Below, in pieces: positions 1-9,908 of a stretch of DNA of 64,000 bases. The stretch covers positions 1 to 64,000 of the forward strand of contig NZ_MAEW01000003.1 in assembly GCF_002013375.1 (NCBI RefSeq), given 5' to 3'. The notes beneath the pieces are model-generated. The model was given only the letters and a program-made list of their open reading frames with translations, did no database searches and was not told the DNA's origin. The DNA is from Mycobacterium sp. D16Q13. Its GTDB lineage: Bacteria; Actinomycetota; Actinomycetes; Mycobacteriales; Mycobacteriaceae. The number at the start of each line of letters is the position of its first letter. The stretch's first letter is position 1. The position numbers and the translations under genes were made by a program.

Positions 1-808
1 CGCAACGGGGCCCCGGGTCCCCCCCGGTCGGGCCCCCCCGGCGGGCGGATATCCCCCCGTTCCCCCGGCTGGGCCCGCGGGCGCCGAGCCGTATCCGCCA
101 TACCCCCAGGCTGACCCGGCGGGATACCCGCCGCCACCTCCGGGATACCCCGCTGCGCCATACGGCTATCCCGCGGCGGGCTCCTATCCGCCCGTCGAAA
201 GCGCGCGAAGCACCAACGGATTCGCCATTACGGCGCTGATTTTCGGCATCGTCCCCTGCCTGGGCGGCATCCTGGGCATCATCTTCGGCGTCCTGGGCCT
301 GAATCAGATCAAACGAACCGGTCAGAACGGCCGCGGAATGGCCATCGCGGGCATCGTGCTCGGCTCCCTGTGGGTCGTCGCGTCGATCGTCATCATCGCG
401 GTGGGCGTCGGCAACCAGCCCAAACGCGACGAATCCGGACACGTCACCCAGTCCGGCGATATGGACGTCACCAAGTTGCGCGTGGGCGACTGCGTCGCCG
501 ATCTCGGCGACAAGGACTACTACACGACGACTAAGGCCATCCCGTGCTCTCAGCCACACAAGGCAGAGGTCTACGCACTGCTACCGCTGTACGGATCCTC
601 GGTGCCCGCGCAGTCCGAGCTGGACGAAAAGGGCAATGAGGGCTGCAGTACCGCGCTAGAAAGCTACTCTCCCAGTGCATTCGAAGACGACGGGGTCGAG
701 ATCACCTACCTCTACCCCACCAAACGTTCCTGGACACAGGGTGATCACGCGATCGCCTGCGTGGCCGTCTTCACCACCGAGCGCACTGCATCCATCAAGG
801 GCCAGTAG
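1..808 (+). CDS. DUF4190-type membrane protein (5' partial)
   Basis: The reading frame is open from base 2, so the start lies before the window. The visible N-terminal part is rich in Pro, Gly, Tyr and Ala, with repeated GYPP/PYPP-like units. Two hydrophobic segments follow, separated by a short loop containing NQIKRTGQNGRGMAIAG, which is typical of DUF4190 proteins. After the second segment comes an exported domain of about 125 residues with several Cys and an acidic central part, resembling the septum-formation/DUF4333-like domains of mycobacterial membrane proteins. Function is not known. It converges on map, with only 3 bases between the stop codons. An in-frame ATG at 338 is internal to the DUF4190 core and is not the start. 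Confidence 0.8.
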   Translation, partial: ATGPRVPPGRAPPAGGYPPVPPAGPAGAEPYPPYPQADPAGYPPPPPGYPAAPYGYPAAGSYPPVESARSTNGFAITALIFGIVPCLGGILGIIFGVLGLNQIKRTGQNGRGMAIAGIVLGSLWVVASIVIIAVGVGNQPKRDESGHVTQSGDMDVTKLRVGDCVADLGDKDYYTTTKAIPCSQPHKAEVYALLPLYGSSVPAQSELDEKGNEGCSTALESYSPSAFEDDGVEITYLYPTKRSWTQGDHAIACVAVFTTERTASIKGQ

Positions 809-811
809 CTG

Positions 812-1606
812 CTACGGGCGCAATGTCAGAATGCGGGGGCCGTCCTCGGTGACGGCTACCGTGTGCTCCCAATGCGCGGCCCGGGAGCCGTCGGTGGTCA
901 CAACGGTCCAATCATCGGCCAGCACCCGGGTCTGCGTGGTTCCCAGCGTGAGCATCGGCTCGATGGCGAGCACCGACCCCACCCCGAGAAGCGGCCCCTT
1001 GCCGGGGGCTCCCTCGTTGGGCAAGAACGGATCCAGGTGCATCGAACGGCCGATGCCGTGGCCGCCATAGCCGTCCACGATTCCGAATGCCCGGTCGAAC
1101 TGCTTCTCCGCCGCCCGGGTGCCCAGCTCGATCGCATGGGACACATCGGTGAGCCGATTCCCCGGGATCATCGCCGCGATACCGGCCTCCATCGACAACC
1201 GGGTGGCTTCCGACAACGCCTCGTCGACGGGAATGACTGTCCCGACCGCAAAGGTCCACGCGGAATCCCCGTGCCACCCGTCCAGAATCGCACCGCAGTC
1301 GATGGACACCAGGTCGCCCTCAGCCAAGATCGCTGTCGCCGAAGGTATTCCATGAACCACTTGATCATTGACCGAGGAGCAGATCGACGCCGGGAAACCG
1401 TGGTAACCCAGGAACGACGGCACCGCGCCGCCATCCCGGATCACGGACTCGGCGACCTTGTCCAATTCCAGCGTCGAAACACCGGCCTTTGCGGCATCAC
1501 GCACGGCGACCAATGCGGCGCCCACGACGGCGCCCGCGGCAGCCATGGCATCCAGTTCTCCGGTGGTGCGCTGCTCCACCGTCTTCTTGCGGCCGAACAG
1601 CCCCAC
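812..1606 (-). CDS. map: Type I methionine aminopeptidase
   Basis: Removes the initiator methionine from nascent cytosolic proteins. The 264-residue protein has the pita-bread metallopeptidase fold, with all five metal ligands in the expected spacing: Asp103 and Asp114 (SIDCG and WHGD), His183 (GYGGHGIG), Glu216 (AIEPM) and Glu247 (HWEHT). The catalytic His85 lies in QVVHGIP. It is the last gene of secY-adk-map, 14 bases downstream of adk, the usual end of the actinobacterial spc region. It lacks the long N-terminal SH3-binding extension of some mycobacterial paralogues. Confidence 0.96.
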   Translation of the reverse strand: MGLFGRKKTVEQRTTGELDAMAAAGAVVGAALVAVRDAAKAGVSTLELDKVAESVIRDGGAVPSFLGYHGFPASICSSVNDQVVHGIPSATAILAEGDLVSIDCGAILDGWHGDSAWTFAVGTVIPVDEALSEATRLSMEAGIAAMIPGNRLTDVSHAIELGTRAAEKQFDRAFGIVDGYGGHGIGRSMHLDPFLPNEGAPGKGPLLGVGSVLAIEPMLTLGTTQTRVLADDWTVVTTDGSRAAHWEHTVAVTEDGPRILTLRP

Positions 1607-1620
1607 TGCTACCTCGCCTA

Positions 1621-2166
1621 CTACCGGCCCAGAGCCTGCGATGTCCGCGCGAACACTTCGTCCACCGTGCCGACGGCATCGATGGTCTGCAGCACGCTCT
1701 GGTAGTACTCCAGCAGCGGTGCGGTCTCGTCGCGGTACACGTTGAGGCGATTGCGAATAATGTCCTCGGTGTCGTCGGCGCGGCCACGGCCCAGCAGTCG
1801 CTGCACGAGCTCTTCTACCGGCACCCGGAACTCCAGCACGGCGTCGATCTTGACGCCGCGGGCCTCTTCCATCGCGGCCAGCGCATCCGCCTGGTCCACG
1901 GTGCGCGGGAATCCGTCGAGGATAAATCCGTCCGCGGCGTCCGCCTCGTCGAGGCGCGCCTCGACCATCTTGTTGGTGACCTCGCTGGGCACCAGATCGC
2001 CGGCGTCCAGGTACTGCTTGGCCTGGATTCCCAGCTCGGTGCCCTCACTGATGTTCGACCGGAACAGGTCGCCCGTAGAGATCTGCGGAATGCCGAACTT
2101 CTCCGAAATCAGTTGTGCCTGCGTACCTTTGCCTGCCCCTGGCGGGCCGAGTAACACCACTCTCAC
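1621..2166 (-). CDS. adk: Adenylate kinase
   Basis: Interconverts ATP plus AMP and two ADP in the cytosol. The Walker A loop is at residues 7-15 (GPPGAGKGT). The AMP-binding segment (STGDLFR) and the conserved DGFPRT motif follow. At 181 residues it is the short form without the extended zinc-binding LID insertion, as expected in mycobacteria. The GTG start overlaps the secY stop by four bases (GTGA), so the two are translationally coupled. Confidence 0.97.
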   Translation of the reverse strand: MRVVLLGPPGAGKGTQAQLISEKFGIPQISTGDLFRSNISEGTELGIQAKQYLDAGDLVPSEVTNKMVEARLDEADAADGFILDGFPRTVDQADALAAMEEARGVKIDAVLEFRVPVEELVQRLLGRGRADDTEDIIRNRLNVYRDETAPLLEYYQSVLQTIDAVGTVDEVFARTSQALGR

Positions 2167-3491
2167 TTGAGGAACCCTTCGTAGTTACGCTGCATCAACT
2201 GGCTTTCGATCTGCTTCACAGTATCGAGGCCGACACCGATCATGATCAGCACCGCAGTTCCGCCGAATGGCAGGTTCTGCATACCGCCGGAGTTCCCGAT
2301 CTGCAGGAACAGGTTCGGCAAGATCGCGATGATACCCAGGTAGATCGAGCCTGGCCACGTGATGCGGTTGAGCACGTAACGCAGGTAGTCGGCGGTGGCA
2401 CGTCCGGGACGGATACCGGGAATGAAGCCACCGAACTTGTTCATCTCGTCGGCGCGCTCATCGGGGTTGAAGGTGATCGACACGTAGAAGAACGTGAAGA
2501 ACACGATGAGCGTGAAGTAGATCGCGACGTACCAGTAGTTGCTGGGGTCGGTCAGGTACGTGCTGACGAATCGATCCCACCAGCCGGTCTTGTCCTTCCC
2601 GCCACTGCGCACGAGCTGCGTGATGAGACCCGGGATGTACAACAGCGAGGAGGCGAAAATGACCGGGATAACACCGGCCTGGTTGACCTTCAGCGGCAAG
2701 TAGGTGGAGGTGCCGCCGTACATGCGCCGTCCCACCATGCGCTTGGCGTACTGGACGGGGATGCGGCGCTGGCCCTGTTCGACGAACACGACACCGATCA
2801 CGATGAGAAGCGCCGCCACACAGACGGCGGCGAAGGTGACACCGCCACGGCTGTCGAGGATGGTCTTGCCCTCGGCGGGGATCCGGGCCGCGATACCGGC
2901 GAAGATCAGCAGCGACATGCCGTTGCCGACTCCGCGTTCGGTGACCATCTCACCGAGCCACATCACCAAGGTGGATCCGGCGGTCATGACCAGAACCATC
3001 ACGGTCAGCGAGAAGATCGACTGGTCCGAGACAATCTCGTCCTTGCGGTCACAGCCCTGCAGCAGGTTTCCGCTGGCACCGAGCGCGACGATCGAGGTGG
3101 ACTGCAGCAGTGCCAGCGCGACCGACAGGTAGCGGGTGTACTGCGTCATCTTGGCCTGGCCCGACTGGCCTTCCTTGCGCAGCTGCTCGAACCGGGGAAT
3201 GACCACGGTGAGCAGCTGAACGATGATGCTGGCGGTGATGTACGGCATGACGCCGACCGCGAAGACCGACAACTGCAGCAGCGCACCACCCGAGAACAGG
3301 TTGATCAGCGAGTAGAGCTGCGCCGAATCTCCACTGCTGACCTGCTCAACGCAGTACTTCACGTTGGCGTAGTTCACCCCGGGAGACGGCAGCGTCGCAC
3401 CAAGCCGATAGATGAACACGATCCCGATCGTGAAGAGGATCTTCCGCCTCAGGTCAGCTGTCCTGAGAGCAGAGACAAAAGCGGAAAGCAC
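2163..3491 (-). CDS. secY: Preprotein translocase subunit SecY
   Basis: Central pore subunit of the Sec translocon, in the cytoplasmic membrane. The 442-residue protein shows the usual ten hydrophobic segments, the N-terminal [11 protein letters not shown] region and the plug-side [18 protein letters not shown] segment. The GTG start is preceded by AGGAGG on the minus strand at about 3496-3501. In this genome secY is separated from rplO by roughly 10 kb of unrelated genes, so it needs its own promoter. I could not fix one in 3492-3620. Confidence 0.97.
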   Translation of the reverse strand: MLSAFVSALRTADLRRKILFTIGIVFIYRLGATLPSPGVNYANVKYCVEQVSSGDSAQLYSLINLFSGGALLQLSVFAVGVMPYITASIIVQLLTVVIPRFEQLRKEGQSGQAKMTQYTRYLSVALALLQSTSIVALGASGNLLQGCDRKDEIVSDQSIFSLTVMVLVMTAGSTLVMWLGEMVTERGVGNGMSLLIFAGIAARIPAEGKTILDSRGGVTFAAVCVAALLIVIGVVFVEQGQRRIPVQYAKRMVGRRMYGGTSTYLPLKVNQAGVIPVIFASSLLYIPGLITQLVRSGGKDKTGWWDRFVSTYLTDPSNYWYVAIYFTLIVFFTFFYVSITFNPDERADEMNKFGGFIPGIRPGRATADYLRYVLNRITWPGSIYLGIIAILPNLFLQIGNSGGMQNLPFGGTAVLIMIGVGLDTVKQIESQLMQRNYEGFLK

Positions 3492-3620
3492 ACATCCTCC
3501 TGCGCATCCTGCAGCTCGCCATGTGATCTGCTAGATGAATCAGCTGGTGATCCCAGCGTTGGGTAACCGTTTCGGCGGCCGTCAGGGCACGCCCGGGCCG
3601 GATACGAGACTAACAGTTCG

Positions 3621-4886
3621 CTACGAACCGGTGGAGAAGACGGTGTCCTTCTGGTCGGGGACGACCGTGCCATCGGAACGAAGCAGCGGCCCTGTGCTGC
3701 CGTCCGGGTTGGTCCTGCCGTCGGTCGCACACAGGTACGGGTCCACATGCTGCGGATAGGGATCGATAAACATCGGGTTGACCAACCATTTGCCGTCGGC
3801 GTTGTCATAGGCCCGGCACATGAGCTCGGTCTTGTTCCGATTGATGACGAGGTGCGCGGCGGTGGCGTCGTCGACAAAGGTGACGTCGGTGGTCGAGTCC
3901 CCGGCGGCGAGAATCTGCCGCTTGTTGGCGTCGTAGGGCTCGAATGCGGCGGGTCCCTGCACGCCGAAGACCACCTGGTTAGCCCAGCAGCGTTTGCCGT
4001 CGACATAGGTGATGACGGTGTCGGCACCGTCGGGCTGTCCGCCACAGCCCTTGACGTGCGGGGTCTGCCGCCCGTTGGTGTCGTAGACGCTGCGCACCCC
4101 GATCACCTGGTTTGTGGGGATTCCGATTTCCGGTGACCACACCTTGGCGACCACCTCCGACGACGCCGAGATCACCCAGGTGCTGACACCGTGCGCCTGC
4201 AGCGTGGCAATGAGGTCCTTGATCTGCGGATATACCCGTACATACCCCGGCACGGTGGTGGTGCCGATGGTCTGGGTGGCTCCGATCGGCGCGTCCAGGT
4301 TCTCGCGCTTGGCCGCCTGCGCGAATTGAGCGACCTCGTCGGCGGTGTACCCGGCGGTCAGCGCGACTGTCCACACGTAGGCGCCATTGCTCCAGCGCTG
4401 GTTGTATCCGGTGAAGGCTTCCTGCTCGTCATGGGTCTTGCCCTCGCGGACCGCCAGGATCTCGTCGGCGCATGCGGCGTTGGTTGAGGTGGCCAGCGGC
4501 TGTCCAGCGGGGGTTGTGGTGCCGCACGCCTCGCGCAGCGCGGTGGCCGCCACTTCGGTGATGTGTCGGCTGGTGGCGTGCCAGTCGCCGGGCTGACGGA
4601 TCTTGTTGTGCCGCAGCATCCACGCGAGGGTCGCATCCGAGATGTCGTTCTTGACCTCGGTGTTGTCCCAGTCGAAGAGCGCGACCGCCGTGGTGGAGCG
4701 CTTCCAGGTGCCGGTGCACGTGCTGTTGGCGTCGATCGCGGCTTGCAACCGCTCCCTGACCTCGCCGTACCAGGGCAACGCGGGATCCAGCTGGCGGCAT
4801 CCGGGTGCGGCCTGCGCGACGGGAGTGCTCACGTTCCAGGCTGCGACGAATAAAACGACGGCAGCAATCCAGGTCATCGCCTTCAC
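3621..4886 (-). CDS. Exported HAD-superfamily phosphatase (phosphorylcholine-phosphatase-like)
   Basis: The 421-residue protein begins with a signal peptide (about residues 1-27, ending in AQA) and is therefore probably exported. HAD motif I is DWDNT, giving the nucleophile and acid/base aspartates. Motif II is the Ser in VISASSE. Motif IV is GDSTTDVTFVDD. The sequence FDWDNTEVKND around motif I and the long cap resemble secreted phosphorylcholine phosphatases, so a phosphomonoesterase acting on a head group such as phosphocholine is plausible but unproven. The GTG start overlaps the stop of the upstream gene (GTGA), which suggests coupled translation. Confidence 0.8.
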   Translation of the reverse strand: MKAMTWIAAVVLFVAAWNVSTPVAQAAPGCRQLDPALPWYGEVRERLQAAIDANSTCTGTWKRSTTAVALFDWDNTEVKNDISDATLAWMLRHNKIRQPGDWHATSRHITEVAATALREACGTTTPAGQPLATSTNAACADEILAVREGKTHDEQEAFTGYNQRWSNGAYVWTVALTAGYTADEVAQFAQAAKRENLDAPIGATQTIGTTTVPGYVRVYPQIKDLIATLQAHGVSTWVISASSEVVAKVWSPEIGIPTNQVIGVRSVYDTNGRQTPHVKGCGGQPDGADTVITYVDGKRCWANQVVFGVQGPAAFEPYDANKRQILAAGDSTTDVTFVDDATAAHLVINRNKTELMCRAYDNADGKWLVNPMFIDPYPQHVDPYLCATDGRTNPDGSTGPLLRSDGTVVPDQKDTVFSTGS

Positions 4887-5749
4887 CGGCCGAAATTACC
4901 ACCGCGCGTCCGTGACTCGGGGCCGGTCACCGGGCGTTCATCGGCATTTCCCGTTAGTTGAGTTCGGATCTGCGCGGCCCGCAGCCAAATGTGCTCTCGC
5001 AGTTGCGAGATATCGGTCGGATGCGGCGCGGACAAGACATCGGCTCGCGCTCGTTTCGCGATGGCGACCTCGCGGCGGTAGTTCAGGAAGATCTGGAGCT
5101 CGCCTTCGCGATCGGCGAGATATTCGTAATCCGTGTCCCACGGCGCGCCGACGCGCATCAGTTCGGCATGGGTGGCCCATTGCCGCAACGTCTGCGGGCC
5201 GCCCGCCAAAACAAGTACCCCGCCGATCCGTTCGACGCTCTCCCACCCGGTGGGTTCGGGTGTGTACGGATACTGCCGTTGGCCACTGGGCATTTCCCGC
5301 CACTCACGAAATTCGGCGACCCAGCTGTCCAGGCCATGGGTGCGCCAGCGCACGGTGCCTTCAGGCTTGGCCGGCGGCTGCACCCGCAATGTCTGTGCCG
5401 CCTGCCGGGTGAGCACGGTCAGATGCGACGGCAGCAGCACAATCGGGTCCGCCGTCTCGGCGTCGAACGGATTCGGTTCGAGGTGCGCACGGTCGATGAG
5501 CACCAGCGTGCCGGGGCGCCGCTGATATGCCAGACCCCACAGCAGCCGGGCCAGCGTCTTGGCGCCCGCCTCATCGGAGATCACATGCCAGGTCTCATGA
5601 AACCGATTGGTGGAGAACCGCACATCGGCATCCGCGCGCAGCGTGATGACCGTGTAGGACCGTCCGTCAAGCGTCACGGAACGCCGGTGCAGCTTCATCA
5701 CGCTGTCTCCGGTGGCGGCCGTACACGGCCGCACTTCTGTTTCGGCCAC
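4883..5749 (-). CDS. Conserved hypothetical protein, cytosolic
   Basis: I do not recognise a characterised family. The protein of about 288 residues has no signal peptide or membrane segment. It contains many Trp, Arg and His residues and reads as a compact soluble domain. The start was moved from the longest ORF: AGGAGG on the minus strand abuts the GTG at 5755 but lies five bases from the GTG at 5749, so 5749 is preferred. It is translationally coupled to the downstream HAD phosphatase. It is divergent from the methyltransferase gene at 5914, leaving about 160 bases of shared promoter region. Confidence 0.75.
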   Translation of the reverse strand: MAETEVRPCTAATGDSVMKLHRRSVTLDGRSYTVITLRADADVRFSTNRFHETWHVISDEAGAKTLARLLWGLAYQRRPGTLVLIDRAHLEPNPFDAETADPIVLLPSHLTVLTRQAAQTLRVQPPAKPEGTVRWRTHGLDSWVAEFREWREMPSGQRQYPYTPEPTGWESVERIGGVLVLAGGPQTLRQWATHAELMRVGAPWDTDYEYLADREGELQIFLNYRREVAIAKRARADVLSAPHPTDISQLREHIWLRAAQIRTQLTGNADERPVTGPESRTRGGNFGR

Positions 5750-5913
5750 GTTCACCTCCTGATATCTCGGCCGCCCTCAGTGCCGGAACAGCAAACACCT
5801 CGATACGGGTCGCGCGCAACTGAATTTGCGCAGGCCACAGGCCCGGGGGTGCGCAATCGCAGACAGCGGCGCACTATGGTCGGGGCACCCCGACAACCTC
5901 CAAAGGAGCCTCG

Positions 5914-6831
5914 ATGACGCGGACCGATGACGACAGCTGGGACTTGGCCTCAAGTGTCGGAGCGACGGCGACGATGGTGGCCGCGCAGCGCGCGCTGGCC
6001 AGCCAAGTGCCCAATGCCTTGATCAACGATCCCTACGCGGAGCCGCTGGTGCGTGCGGTCGGCATCGAGTACTTCACCAAGCTGGCCTCGGGTGATTTCG
6101 ACCCCGAACAGATGGCAGGTCTGGTGCAACTGGGCATCACCGCGGACGGCATGGCCAACGGGATGGCAAGCCGCACCTGGTACTACGACACCGCCTTCGA
6201 ATCCGCCACCGCCGCGGGAGTACGCCAGGTCGTCATCCTCGCGTCGGGACTCGACACCCGGGCCTATCGCCTGGATTGGCCGGCCGGTACCACCGTGTAC
6301 GAGCTGGACCAGCCGGATGTGATCGCGTTCAAGACCGACACCCTGGCCGAGTTGGGAGCCTCACCGAGCGCCAACCGGCGCACTGTGGCGATCGACTTGC
6401 GCGACGATTGGCCAACCGCCTTGAAAGCGGCCGGTTTCGACCCTGGACAACCGACGGTGTGGTCTGCCGAAGGACTGCTGATCTATCTGCCCCCGGAGGC
6501 ACAGGATCGGTTGTTCGCCTCAGTCACCGAGCTCAGCGCACCGGGCAGCCGCCTCGTATGTGAGCAGGTTCCCGGCCTGGAGACCGCCGACTTCTCCAAG
6601 GCCCGCGAACTCACCCGCCAATTCGCGGGCGACACACTGGATTTGGATATGGAGTCACTCGTCTACACCGAAGAGCGTCAAATGGCCGCGGATTGGCTGG
6701 CCGAACACGGCTGGTCGGTGGTCACCGAGGAGAACGACGCACTCTACGCGCGGCTCAACCTAGATCCGCCGAACCCTTTGCTGCGCACGATATTCCCCAA
6801 CATCGTGTACGTCGACGCGATGCTGGGCTAG
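5914..6831 (+). CDS. Class I SAM-dependent methyltransferase (LCM-type, mycobacterial family)
   Basis: The 305-residue protein belongs to the large mycobacterial family of putative SAM-dependent methyltransferases related to leucine carboxyl methyltransferases. Diagnostic stretches are the N-terminal DDDSWDLASSVGATATMVA, the SAM-binding ASGLDTRAYRLDW, and WSAEGLLIYLPPEAQD. The substrate is unknown; family members have been suspected of acting on lipids or polyketides. AAAGGAG precedes the ATG. The stop codon overlaps by 3 bases the stop of the convergent permease gene. Confidence 0.9.
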   Translation: MTRTDDDSWDLASSVGATATMVAAQRALASQVPNALINDPYAEPLVRAVGIEYFTKLASGDFDPEQMAGLVQLGITADGMANGMASRTWYYDTAFESATAAGVRQVVILASGLDTRAYRLDWPAGTTVYELDQPDVIAFKTDTLAELGASPSANRRTVAIDLRDDWPTALKAAGFDPGQPTVWSAEGLLIYLPPEAQDRLFASVTELSAPGSRLVCEQVPGLETADFSKARELTRQFAGDTLDLDMESLVYTEERQMAADWLAEHGWSVVTEENDALYARLNLDPPNPLLRTIFPNIVYVDAMLG

Positions 6832-7967
6832 CTCGCCACGCGCGAGCGGCCCCATTTCCACCAGGCCCGCCTCGGCACCTGCGGCTCGTCGGTATCGGAG
6901 TTCGCAAACGGAACTCCTTTATAAACAGCGAGATACATGTCGATCGTGGTCACGATGACAATCATCAGCACCGGGCCCAGCACGATCCCCCAGAATCCGA
7001 AGGCCGCGATACCCGAGAAGACCGCTAGAAGCATCAACGCGGGGTCCAGGCGTGCGCCGCGCGGTACGAGGAAGGGGCGCAGCACATTGTCGATGTTGGA
7101 CACCACCAGCAGGTGCCAGGCGATGACGAATAGTCCAGCGACGGGGTGCCCGAAGAGGATCATGCCGATGCCGAAGGGAATCGTCACGATGCCACCCCCC
7201 AGCGGGATGATCGATAACGCGGTCAGCAGTATCGCGAAGAAGAAGAAACCCTGCTGGAAGCCGGCCACGTAGATCGACGCGGCGCCCGCGACACCCTGCG
7301 CCATCGCAATGACGAACTGGCCCTTGACTGTTCCACGCACCATTGCACCGATCTTGTCGAGATACAGATCGGTGATCTCCTCCCCCAGCGGATTGAGCTG
7401 CCGCAGCAGGGTGAGCACCTTGTCCTGTTTGACCAGGAGCGAGACAAACACGTACAGGAAGATGATGCAGGCCGCGACCGCCGCCGCAACACTGCCGACG
7501 GCGCTCTGCAGCACCTGCAGCAGCCCTTGCCCAACGTTCTCCGCCAATGACGCGATCGACTGCCGCAGGCTGTCCGGGGTCAGCTGGACGTGCACGAATG
7601 GGATCCGGGCCAAGACATCGTTGATCACCGCGAACGCCTTCTGCCCGAGTGTGGTCATATCGGTGTCCCCCACCCAGTTCGAGACACTGTCGACCATGCG
7701 GGTGATCTGAACCGTCGCAACGTAAACCAGCGCACCGAGCGGAACCACCACCGATCCCAGCGCGCACAGCAGCGTCAGCGTGGCGGCCACACCCGATCCG
7801 AATCGGCGACCCAGGCGCCGATACAGCGGCGTGAACAGATATGCGGCCACCGCCGCGACGACGATCAGGATGAAGTAGCCGCGCAGAAAGTAGATGCCGA
7901 CGGCGATGCCCACACCGGTGAGAACGGCGAGCACACGTTTCTGAAACACGGTCAGTTCGGTGTTCAC
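6828..7967 (-). CDS. AI-2E family transporter (membrane permease)
   Basis: Multi-pass inner-membrane protein of about 379 residues with the layout of the AI-2E/UPF0118 family. There is an N-terminal pair of hydrophobic segments, a soluble central region, and a C-terminal block of hydrophobic segments containing the conserved LGGGIVTIPFGIGMILFG region. Members have been linked to autoinducer-2 export or Na+/H+ exchange, and the substrate here is unknown. The GTG at 7967 is preferred over the longer ORF because GGAAGG sits at a normal distance and the added residues are not hydrophobic. Confidence 0.85.
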   Translation of the reverse strand: MNTELTVFQKRVLAVLTGVGIAVGIYFLRGYFILIVVAAVAAYLFTPLYRRLGRRFGSGVAATLTLLCALGSVVVPLGALVYVATVQITRMVDSVSNWVGDTDMTTLGQKAFAVINDVLARIPFVHVQLTPDSLRQSIASLAENVGQGLLQVLQSAVGSVAAAVAACIIFLYVFVSLLVKQDKVLTLLRQLNPLGEEITDLYLDKIGAMVRGTVKGQFVIAMAQGVAGAASIYVAGFQQGFFFFAILLTALSIIPLGGGIVTIPFGIGMILFGHPVAGLFVIAWHLLVVSNIDNVLRPFLVPRGARLDPALMLLAVFSGIAAFGFWGIVLGPVLMIVIVTTIDMYLAVYKGVPFANSDTDEPQVPRRAWWKWGRSRVAS

Positions 7968-8051
7968 GCCACGCCCTTCCGCCGGCAGCTGCACCCGATA
8001 CGTTAGTCGGTGTCAGCCCCGGTCCTGGCGAAACATGCTGGTGCCGCGCGA

Positions 8052-9803
8052 CTAGAAGCGGTAGTCGCCCATCATCATGGCCTGTGCACTGCCGATCGAT
8101 CGCTGGGCGCGCTGCACCGTCTCCACAGCCAGCTGCGCCACTCGCCCCAGCACCGCATCGGTCACGGCCGCGGCGGCGGGTTGCGACGACGCGCGCTGCC
8201 GCAACAGCGAGGTGAGCGGCGAACTCGGGAAGCTCGCGATCCGAACCTCGTCGTCGGCATCGATGTCCGCGAGTTCCTTGGCCTTGGCCACCGCGTCACG
8301 AAATCCGCCGAGCTCATCGACGAGGCCGTGCTCCAACGCATCCCTGCCCGACCAGATCCTGCCCTGCGCAACCGCTTTCACGGCATCGATGGTCAGATTT
8401 CGTCCGTCGGCGACCCGCTGCACAAAATCGTCGTAGTGCATGTCGATCTCGGCCTCGACGAGATCACGTTGCTCGTCGGTGAAGGGTTCATTACTCGACC
8501 ACGCGTCGGCGTTGGCGTTGGTGCGCAATGTGGCCGACGCGACGCCGAGCTTCTCCTTGAGTCCGCGAGTGATGAACTTTCCGGTGATCACGCCGATGGA
8601 CCCGGTAATGGTCCCCGGATTGGCGATGATCGCGTCGGCACCCATGGCGACGTAATAGCCACCCGATCCCGCGACGGCACCCATGGACGCCACCACTGGC
8701 TTGCCCGCCTCACGCGCCCGGATCACTTCTCGCCAAATGGTTTCCGAGCCGTTGACCGAACCACCGGGGCTGTCCACACGCAACACGATGGCGGCCACCG
8801 AATCGTCGGCGACGGCATCGCGCAGCGCCTCGGCGATCACGTCACCTCCGCTGGCCGGCCCCGGCGGGAAGAGCCGGGGCCCGCTGCGGCCGCTCACAAT
8901 CGGTCCCGCCAGGGTGACCACGCCGATGGTCCGCCGCGACGGACGGCCGGGCAGGGCGGGCAGGCTCGGCACCTGTGGCCGGGTGGCCCGGGCGTAGCGC
9001 GCCAGATACAGCAGCGGGGGTTCTTTGTCGGCCTTGACGCCGGTCACTTCGGCGATGCGGGCGTACGCCTCGTCGCGATATCCGATGCGATCGACCAATC
9101 CGGCGACCACCGCATCGGTGCGCCGCAGTGGCGCCCGGTCTGCCAGGGCGTCCACATCGGCCGGTTCCAGCTTCCGCGATGCGGCGACGCCGTCGCGAAC
9201 CTGTTCGGACAGGCTCTCCAGCAGTCGCCCGTCGGCCTCCCGCTGCGCCTCGGTGTAGCCGTCTTCCGTGAAAAGATTTGCCGCCGACTTGTATTGACCC
9301 CGGGAGAGGAACTGCGCTTCCACCCCGGCCTTATCGAGAGCGCCGCGCAGGAAGGTCCCGTTAGCCGCGAATCCGATGAGTCCCACCGTGCCGGAGGGCT
9401 GCATCCACACCTCACCGAACGCCGATGCCAGGTAGTAGGCGAGGGTGCCCGGGTAGGTCTCGGCCCATGCCACGCTCGGCTTGACGGCGCTGAATGCCTC
9501 GATGGCGGCCCGCAGCTCCTGCACAGCTCCGGCGGCGGCTGGAGGGATCTGCACACGGGCGATGAGACCGGCGACCCGCGGATCGTCAATCCCCCGGTGG
9601 ATGGCGGCGATGGTGTGCCGCAGCGACAGGGGCCTACTCGCCCCGGAGAACACGAGGCCCAGCGGATCGAAGCTGACGGCTTCCGGCGGGACGTCGAGCA
9701 GGTCGAGCTCCAGGATGCAGTCCCGCGGCACGCCCCGGTGACGCGCGGTGTCGACCTTGGTCAGCAGATCGTGGACGTCCGAGGGCGTGGTGAAAGCGAA
9801 CAT
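8052..9803 (-). CDS. sppA: Signal peptide peptidase SppA, 67K type
   Basis: Membrane-associated serine protease that degrades cleaved signal peptides. The 583-residue double-domain form has the Ser/Lys dyad: the serine in [15 protein letters not shown] in the C-terminal domain and the lysine in [10 protein letters not shown] in the N-terminal domain. The region [13 protein letters not shown] is also characteristic. In M. tuberculosis sppA also lies downstream of rplO, so its presence between rplO and secY is ancestral. It is divergent from the lipoprotein gene at 9909, with about 105 bases between. Confidence 0.93.
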   Translation of the reverse strand: MFAFTTPSDVHDLLTKVDTARHRGVPRDCILELDLLDVPPEAVSFDPLGLVFSGASRPLSLRHTIAAIHRGIDDPRVAGLIARVQIPPAAAGAVQELRAAIEAFSAVKPSVAWAETYPGTLAYYLASAFGEVWMQPSGTVGLIGFAANGTFLRGALDKAGVEAQFLSRGQYKSAANLFTEDGYTEAQREADGRLLESLSEQVRDGVAASRKLEPADVDALADRAPLRRTDAVVAGLVDRIGYRDEAYARIAEVTGVKADKEPPLLYLARYARATRPQVPSLPALPGRPSRRTIGVVTLAGPIVSGRSGPRLFPPGPASGGDVIAEALRDAVADDSVAAIVLRVDSPGGSVNGSETIWREVIRAREAGKPVVASMGAVAGSGGYYVAMGADAIIANPGTITGSIGVITGKFITRGLKEKLGVASATLRTNANADAWSSNEPFTDEQRDLVEAEIDMHYDDFVQRVADGRNLTIDAVKAVAQGRIWSGRDALEHGLVDELGGFRDAVAKAKELADIDADDEVRIASFPSSPLTSLLRQRASSQPAAAAVTDAVLGRVAQLAVETVQRAQRSIGSAQAMMMGDYRF

Positions 9804-9908
9804 GCCTTGAGCGTACCGACGAATGCGGCAATGCTCCCGGCCACAAATCCGTGCTGCCGTTCTACTCGGCGCGTAGGGTCGAAGCCATTCGCTGGCGGAG
9901 GGGCAACG

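Noticed and set aside
2115..3566. 483-codon plus-strand frame
   Set aside because: Antisense to secY, with low-complexity His/Asp/Gly-rich sequence and no homology.
8010..9908. Very long 5' extension of the lipoprotein reading frame
   Set aside because: It is antisense to sppA. The lipoprotein has a good ribosome binding site and signal peptide at 9909.
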